This document shows positions 59,627 through 64,000 of a stretch of DNA of 64,000 nucleotides, one piece after another (position 1 is the stretch's first letter; every line of letters starts with the position of its first letter). Origin of the DNA: UBA9732 sp963599445. GTDB lineage: Bacteria > Spirochaetota > Spirochaetia > Sphaerochaetales > Sphaerochaetaceae. Below the pieces are notes generated by a model. It did no database searches and had not been told where the DNA came from. It saw nothing but the letters and a program-made list of their open reading frames with translations. The stretch is from positions 1-64,000 of the forward strand of contig CAVBWZ010000003.1 of the NCBI GenBank assembly GCA_963599445.1, in the 5' to 3' direction. The position numbers and the translations under genes are program-made.

Positions 59627-60763
59627 TCAGTACAGAACGATATCCTCTATCCTTTTTCCAAACCCCATGCAATCCACTCCGCTCTGCCCCAAAAGAGGGG
59701 AGAACTTCATCCCAACATGCACAGGCCGCCCTAGGAGTCTAGCAATCTTTTGCCCATCCTCAAGCAACTTGAAGTCGTTTGGATACAACTCGCCAAAGAC
59801 ATCCAACATACGGGCTATGGCCTCGAATGGGTTGAACGCCGTCTTGTCAACGAACACCATTCTGCATCCTTGGCACTGCGCCCCGCTGTGTTTGCTGAAC
59901 GATGGTGTAAACGATGCAGGGACGAACTTCACACCCCCAAGGTGAAGGGCCTCCAAATTGGAAAGGAGTGTTTTCGCATCCATGTATGGGGCGCCGAACA
60001 CCTGAAAAGGCGTACTGGTTCCCCTTCCCTCAGACACGTTCGTACCTTCAAGCAGAGCCATTGCACAATAGGCAAGAGCACTGTCGAACGTGGGGATTGA
60101 GACCGATGGTGGTACGAACGCATACTTAAAGCCATCAGGGTTCTCTTCAACGCCGGAAGGGTCTATCCCCACAATCTCCAAAGGGAAATCGTAGCCCCTT
60201 TCCTTATAGACGAGCTTTGCGAACTCCCCTGGAGTGAGGCCGTATCTGAACGGAATTTCATATATTCCAACGAAGCTTCTGACTTCATCAGACAGCATAA
60301 GCCCATCCATACGTCTCCCAAGCATTGGAGCCCTGTCAAGGACCATTATGGAGGTCTTCGTCCTTTGGCATGTCTTCATTGCCTCGTACAAAGTGGATAT
60401 GTACGTATAGCAACGGGTGCCGACGTCCTGGATGTCATACACAAGGACATCCACATCTTCAAGCAAGGAATCCGCTATGGACTGATCCCCTGCCTTGTAG
60501 AGGCTGTACACAGGAAGGCCCGTGAACGAATCCAAGTAGAAATCTACATCCTCACCTGCTCCGCAGTTTCCAAAAAGGCCGTGTTCCGGAGAAAAGAGCT
60601 TCACTAGCTTGAACTTCTCGTTCACAAGGCAGTGGGACAGCCTATAGTCAACGGAAACACCTGTCTGGTTCGTTATCATAGCAAGGCGTGCACCTTTCAA
60701 CCTTTCATGGTACTTGCCCTCACCTATGAAGAAATCTATTCCGCTTCTCTTTGGTCCTTTCAT
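59627..60763 (-). CDS. namZ: Exo-beta-N-acetylmuramidase NamZ (DUF1343)
   Basis: 378 residues of the DUF1343/GH171 family, which removes terminal MurNAc from peptidoglycan fragments. Typical segments are RLAMITNQTGVSVDYR, FSPEHGLFG, DIQDVGTRCYTYISTLYEAM and the closing LGRPVHVGMKFSPLLG. There is no signal peptide, so it works on imported fragments. The start ATG 60763 has GGAG eight bases upstream. The enzyme pairs with NagZ and AnmK in the same operon. Confidence 0.92.
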   Translation of the reverse strand: MKGPKRSGIDFFIGEGKYHERLKGARLAMITNQTGVSVDYRLSHCLVNEKFKLVKLFSPEHGLFGNCGAGEDVDFYLDSFTGLPVYSLYKAGDQSIADSLLEDVDVLVYDIQDVGTRCYTYISTLYEAMKTCQRTKTSIMVLDRAPMLGRRMDGLMLSDEVRSFVGIYEIPFRYGLTPGEFAKLVYKERGYDFPLEIVGIDPSGVEENPDGFKYAFVPPSVSIPTFDSALAYCAMALLEGTNVSEGRGTSTPFQVFGAPYMDAKTLLSNLEALHLGGVKFVPASFTPSFSKHSGAQCQGCRMVFVDKTAFNPFEAIARMLDVFGELYPNDFKLLEDGQKIARLLGRPVHVGMKFSPLLGQSGVDCMGFGKRIEDIVLY

Positions 60764-60822
60764 CGCCAACGCTCCTAATTCGTCTTCCCTGAAGTTTCAA
60801 TCAAAACGCCATATCGAATGGC

Positions 60823-61962
60823 TTAGATAGAGACCTTCCCCATGGATGTATAATGCCTCGCTCCGGTTACGGAAAGCACTTCGTTGCGGCTTCCATGAAG
60901 CCTTTCGTTCGCAAGGATGACGAAGGCTATGGCCTCCTTCATGTCCGAATCCTTTCCAACAGCGACTTTGGTCTTTGGGAGGCTGCGCTGCAAATGGTCT
61001 ATGATGGCTTTATTGTGTGAACCCCCACCATTTACAACAAGTTCATCAGGGACAAAGCCTTCGTTCGTCAACGCAAGTTCTATGCAAACAGCGGTGAACG
61101 CCGTAGCAGTAGCTATGAGGTCGGGCATGGAGACTTTCATTCCAGCAGCCTTTTCCACTATCCTCTCAACGTAGTTTGGGCCATACAGCTCACGGCCCGT
61201 GGTCTTTGGAGAAGGAAGAGGGATATAGGTATCGGTTGAGACCATCCAAGAAAGGAGCTCGTCGTCTATGCGGGCTCCAAGTGCAATCGCACCACCGTCG
61301 TCATAGCTTAGACCCCCGTTGGTGTATCGCTTCACAAGGGCATCTATCACCATGTTTCCAGGACCCGTGTCATAGGCTATCACATCCTCGCATCCACAGC
61401 TCTTTTTCATCATGCTTATGTTGCCAATGCCTCCAATGTTCTGAAGGGCAATGTTCTTTTCTTCGTTCGCATAGAGGATGTACTCCGTAAACGGAACCAA
61501 GGGAGCCCCCTGGCCTCCTGCAGCTACATCCCTCACTCTGAAGTCCCCGACTACAGGGCATCCAAGACGCTCAGAGATGCAGGAGAACTCTCCAAGCTGC
61601 AGAGTGGACCTAACGTTCCTGCCAAAGTAATCGAGCCCCCTGGGTTCATGCCAAAAGGTATGCCCGTGGCTTGCAACGAAGTCTATCCTTGGGCAGATTC
61701 CTTCGTTGCGCTTCCAAAGGGTCTCAGCAGCATCGGCGAAAAGCTCGCCGAGAAGGAAATTCAAGGCTGAAAGTTCACAAGTCGTGGTGGAGCCGCCACC
61801 GGCTACGGCTATGAGACGGGCCTTGAAGTCCTTCTCATAGTCCAAGGACAGGGAATCGACCAAAGTCACTTTTGTTCCAAGACCATGCCCTTCTATGGAT
61901 ACAAGGGCGGCGTCTATGCCGTCAGCGCTGGTTCCACTCATTATTCCTATTGCATATTTCAT
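60823..61962 (-). CDS. anmK: Anhydro-N-acetylmuramic acid kinase
   Basis: 379 residues. It opens the 1,6-anhydro ring of anhydro-MurNAc and phosphorylates it to MurNAc-6-phosphate. It has MSGTSADGIDAALV, GDFRVRDVAAGGQGAPLVP, LQNIGGIGNISMM and DTGPGNMVIDAL. Full length for the family. The start ATG 61962 gives the usual MKYAIGIMSGTS opening. No etherase (MurQ) is present in this window, so the product must be processed elsewhere. Confidence 0.95.
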   Translation of the reverse strand: MKYAIGIMSGTSADGIDAALVSIEGHGLGTKVTLVDSLSLDYEKDFKARLIAVAGGGSTTTCELSALNFLLGELFADAAETLWKRNEGICPRIDFVASHGHTFWHEPRGLDYFGRNVRSTLQLGEFSCISERLGCPVVGDFRVRDVAAGGQGAPLVPFTEYILYANEEKNIALQNIGGIGNISMMKKSCGCEDVIAYDTGPGNMVIDALVKRYTNGGLSYDDGGAIALGARIDDELLSWMVSTDTYIPLPSPKTTGRELYGPNYVERIVEKAAGMKVSMPDLIATATAFTAVCIELALTNEGFVPDELVVNGGGSHNKAIIDHLQRSLPKTKVAVGKDSDMKEAIAFVILANERLHGSRNEVLSVTGARHYTSMGKVSI

Positions 61963-61975
61963 TAAACTCTCCCAA

Positions 61976-62854
61976 TCATCCCTTGACGGAACCAACCGTA
62001 AGGCCTTTCACGAAGTATTTCTGAAGGAATGGATACAATACGATTATTGGAAGCGTAGAGGTTATGATGACAGCGCTCTTTATGGATATTGAGAGCGTTG
62101 CGGTATCTGTAGATGCGCTGCTGCTGTCGCCAAGTACCATTGTTCCGTTGACGATGTTTCTAAGGAACAACATGACCGGATACTGTTTCGTGTTGAGGTA
62201 TATGAGACCGTTGAACCAGTCGTTCCAGAAGAATACGGCATAGTAGAGTCCAACGGTGGCTATCGCCGCAGTGGAAAGAGGAAGGATTATCCTAGGAAGT
62301 ATGGAGAAGTACCCAATGCCGTCTATGAGGGCGGCCTCCTCTATCTCCTGAGGCAAAGCTTTGAAGAAGTTTACCATTATTATCAGATTGAACTGGTTTA
62401 TGGCAAACGGTATTAACATTGCAAAGCGTGTACCGGTAAGGTGAAGAGACGATATGAGAAGATAGTTTGGAATGAGTCCCCCGGCGAAATACATGGAGAA
62501 TATGACCATCTTCATGAGAATTCTCTGTCCCTTGAGGTAGGTTTTGGAAAGAGGGTATGCAAACAGAATCGTCATGCAAAGGGCTATGAACGTACCTGCA
62601 ATGGTATAGAATATCGTGTTTCCATACGCTCTGAAGAAATTGGGGTACGTGAAGATCTGTTTGTAGGCCTCGAAGTTTATCCCCTTTGGTATGAGTCTGA
62701 CCTGATTGTTGATTATCGCCTTTGGGGAGGACAACGAGAGCGACACCATATAGATGAACGGGATTATGCAAATAAGCAATGAAAACACCATCACTGCATA
62801 GATGATGACGTTGAGGACCTTTGAGGAAGCTGATGTATCCTTTACTTTTGGCAT
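61976..62854 (-). CDS. Carbohydrate ABC transporter permease (second)
   Basis: 292 residues, six helices, with the EAA loop PQEIEEAALIDGIGYFSILPRI-type segment (EEAALIDGIGYFSI) that contacts the ATPase. It belongs to the LacG/MalG-like permease group. No ATPase gene is seen in the window, so a shared MsmK-type ATPase is probably used. It overlaps nothing and precedes anmK by 13 bases. Confidence 0.92.
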   Translation of the reverse strand: MPKVKDTSASSKVLNVIIYAVMVFSLLICIIPFIYMVSLSLSSPKAIINNQVRLIPKGINFEAYKQIFTYPNFFRAYGNTIFYTIAGTFIALCMTILFAYPLSKTYLKGQRILMKMVIFSMYFAGGLIPNYLLISSLHLTGTRFAMLIPFAINQFNLIIMVNFFKALPQEIEEAALIDGIGYFSILPRIILPLSTAAIATVGLYYAVFFWNDWFNGLIYLNTKQYPVMLFLRNIVNGTMVLGDSSSASTDTATLSISIKSAVIITSTLPIIVLYPFLQKYFVKGLTVGSVKG

Positions 62855-62870
62855 TCAAGAACCTCCCCTA

Positions 62871-63815
62871 TCAGTATATTCCATCACCTGTCAAAAGCTT
62901 TGACAGCCTATTGGAGCCGGATACAAGGACAAGTCCTATGACTCCGGAGAAAAGACCTATCGCCGTTGCGTACGAATAGTTCTGGTTCGTAAGACCTGTT
63001 CTATACACAAGTGTGTCTATTATGTCACTGACGGAGCTGTTGCTTGGAGTATACATGAGAAGGACCTTCTCGAATCCAAGGCTCAGGAGCCTTCCCACTT
63101 CAAGGATGAGCATGACCATGATCGTTGGCAGAATGGAGGGCAACGTTACATGGAGGATCTGCTGGAAACGGCCTGCTCCATCTATCTCCGCCGCTTCATA
63201 CAGATCGCTGTTTATGTTCGTTATGGACGCAAGGTAGATTATGGCCGTCCACCCGGTGAACTGCCAAGCACCAGAAGCTATGTACAAGAACCGAAAATAC
63301 TGCGGTTCGTTCATGTAGTACACAGGCTGAAGATGCAGGACGTTGACTCTGAACTGATTGAAAAGACCTGACGAAGGAGAAAGGATTTCAGTCATCATTG
63401 CAATGACGACCACAGTCGAGATAAACCTTGGCATATAGGAGATGGTCTGTACGACCTTCTTGAACCTCTTCCTGTTCACTTCGTTCAGAAGTATTGCAAA
63501 GACTATAGGAAGAGGGAAAGTGAAGACTATGTTCAGAAGACTGAGGGAAAGCGTATTCCTGAAGGCCCTCCAGAACGCAGGATCCTCGAAGAAACGTTTG
63601 AAATATCTGAAACCAACCCATTCAGTTCCAAAGATGCCCTTTCCCGGACGGTACTTCCTGAACGCAAGCACATTTCCAATCATTGGTATGTACTTGAACA
63701 CTATGAAGTAGACCACTGGCACAACCATCATAAGATAAAGTTGCCAATAGCGTCTGAAATGACGCTGAAGGGGCGACCTTCCGTTGATATTCCGCCCAAC
63801 ATCCCGTTTTCCCAT
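62871..63815 (-). CDS. Carbohydrate ABC transporter permease (first, LplB/MalF-like)
   Basis: 314 residues, six helices, with the EAA-type loop SDLYEAAEIDGAGRFQQIL. It starts ATG 63815 and has a basic N-terminal tail. It forms a heterodimer with the second permease. It lies 140 bp after the end of the binding-protein gene, from which it is separated by a stable hairpin. Confidence 0.92.
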   Translation of the reverse strand: MGKRDVGRNINGRSPLQRHFRRYWQLYLMMVVPVVYFIVFKYIPMIGNVLAFRKYRPGKGIFGTEWVGFRYFKRFFEDPAFWRAFRNTLSLSLLNIVFTFPLPIVFAILLNEVNRKRFKKVVQTISYMPRFISTVVVIAMMTEILSPSSGLFNQFRVNVLHLQPVYYMNEPQYFRFLYIASGAWQFTGWTAIIYLASITNINSDLYEAAEIDGAGRFQQILHVTLPSILPTIMVMLILEVGRLLSLGFEKVLLMYTPSNSSVSDIIDTLVYRTGLTNQNYSYATAIGLFSGVIGLVLVSGSNRLSKLLTGDGIY

Positions 63816-63884
63816 GGGTTCCTCGCTGTCGCTATGCTGTTTTCTCTGCAGTGCTCCCTATGGTATCACTGCAGATTCCAATAT

Positions 63885-63914
63885 GCGGGAGGGCTCCAAA
63901 GGGAACCCTCCCGC
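63885..63914 (-). promoter_or_regulatory. Intergenic hairpin between binding-protein and permease genes
   Basis: GCGGGAGGG (63885-63893) pairs with CCCTCCCGC (63906-63914); the inner TCC/GGA extends the stem. No T-run follows. A hairpin here is typical of transport operons, raising binding-protein mRNA level over the permeases. Confidence 0.75.
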
Positions 63915-63954
63915 CAAATGAGTTCAAAATTGGACTATTCCAAATGACATCCTA

Positions 63955-64000
63955 TCAGAGGTTCTCGTTGTAGAGGGCGCAGTACTTGTCGATTCCAAGC
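63955..64000 (-). CDS. Extracellular solute-binding protein, C-terminus only (cut by window end)
   Basis: Only the last ~14 codons are inside the window: LGIDKYCALYNENL then TGA. This closely matches the C-terminal tail of carbohydrate ABC binding proteins, and the two downstream permease genes support that. The rest lies beyond the window. Confidence 0.7.
   Translation of the reverse strand, partial: LGIDKYCALYNENL

Overview
The window looks like a chromosomal segment of a Gram-negative, lipoprotein-rich anaerobe, most likely a spirochaete (Sphaerochaeta/Treponema-like). That is an inference from several things: many exported proteins with loose spirochaete-style lipoboxes, a 425-residue PRPP synthetase, an M16C protease beside an outer-membrane/LPP20-type pair, a NusG paralogue, and near-50% G+C by eye. 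No rRNA, CRISPR array, insertion sequence or phage module was seen. One tRNA (Arg, CCG) is present.

Layout. 0.1-6.0 kb: a probable Mn2+ CDF exporter, tRNA-Arg, then a tight three-gene operon (class III aminotransferase, MATE transporter fused to an RsbW-like ATPase domain, unrecognised 464-residue protein). 6.1-10.5 kb: lipoprotein, RadC, a PD-(D/E)XK-like protein, an HdeD-like membrane protein and an FKBP isomerase. 10.7-20.1 kb: a long reverse-strand housekeeping run, glpK-cdaA-ybbR-acpS-truA-udg-priA-def-fmt and then a YhcC-type radical SAM gene. 20.2-26.5 kb: an envelope operon (pepT, outer-membrane-like protein, LPP20-like lipoprotein, M16C protease). 26.5-30.1 kb: a heterodimeric ABC exporter.

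30.1-40.0 kb is a complete catabolic island. Two GntR regulators are divergent from an eight-gene operon encoding a NagB-like protein, two paralogous PfkB kinases, a DapA-fold protein, a TIM-barrel epimerase, an NhaC-type permease, a DUF4432 epimerase-like protein and a HAD phosphatase. The NagB-like and DapA-like members both lack hallmark catalytic residues, so the substrate is probably not one of the textbook amino sugars. This is my best candidate for an undescribed pathway.

40.0-53.0 kb: a second PD-(D/E)XK-like paralogue, three exported proteins in an operon, a half-length asparaginase, a large acidic protein with a HAD phosphatase, an orphan NusG/LoaP-like factor, an aminotransferase with PRPP synthetase, and a lamin-tail-domain lipoprotein. 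52.8-53.6 kb is a 768-bp non-coding stretch with 9-bp periodic repeats followed by several long dyads, possibly a structured RNA. 53.6-57.5 kb: DUF5655 protein, thioredoxin, phosphoglucomutase and an AGE-family epimerase.

57.5-64.0 kb is a reverse-strand peptidoglycan-sugar salvage operon: ABC transporter (binding protein cut by the window end, two permeases), AnmK, NamZ (DUF1343), NagZ and a GNAT. The transporter would import muropeptide-derived sugars, NamZ and NagZ would trim MurNAc and GlcNAc ends, and AnmK would phosphorylate anhydro-MurNAc.
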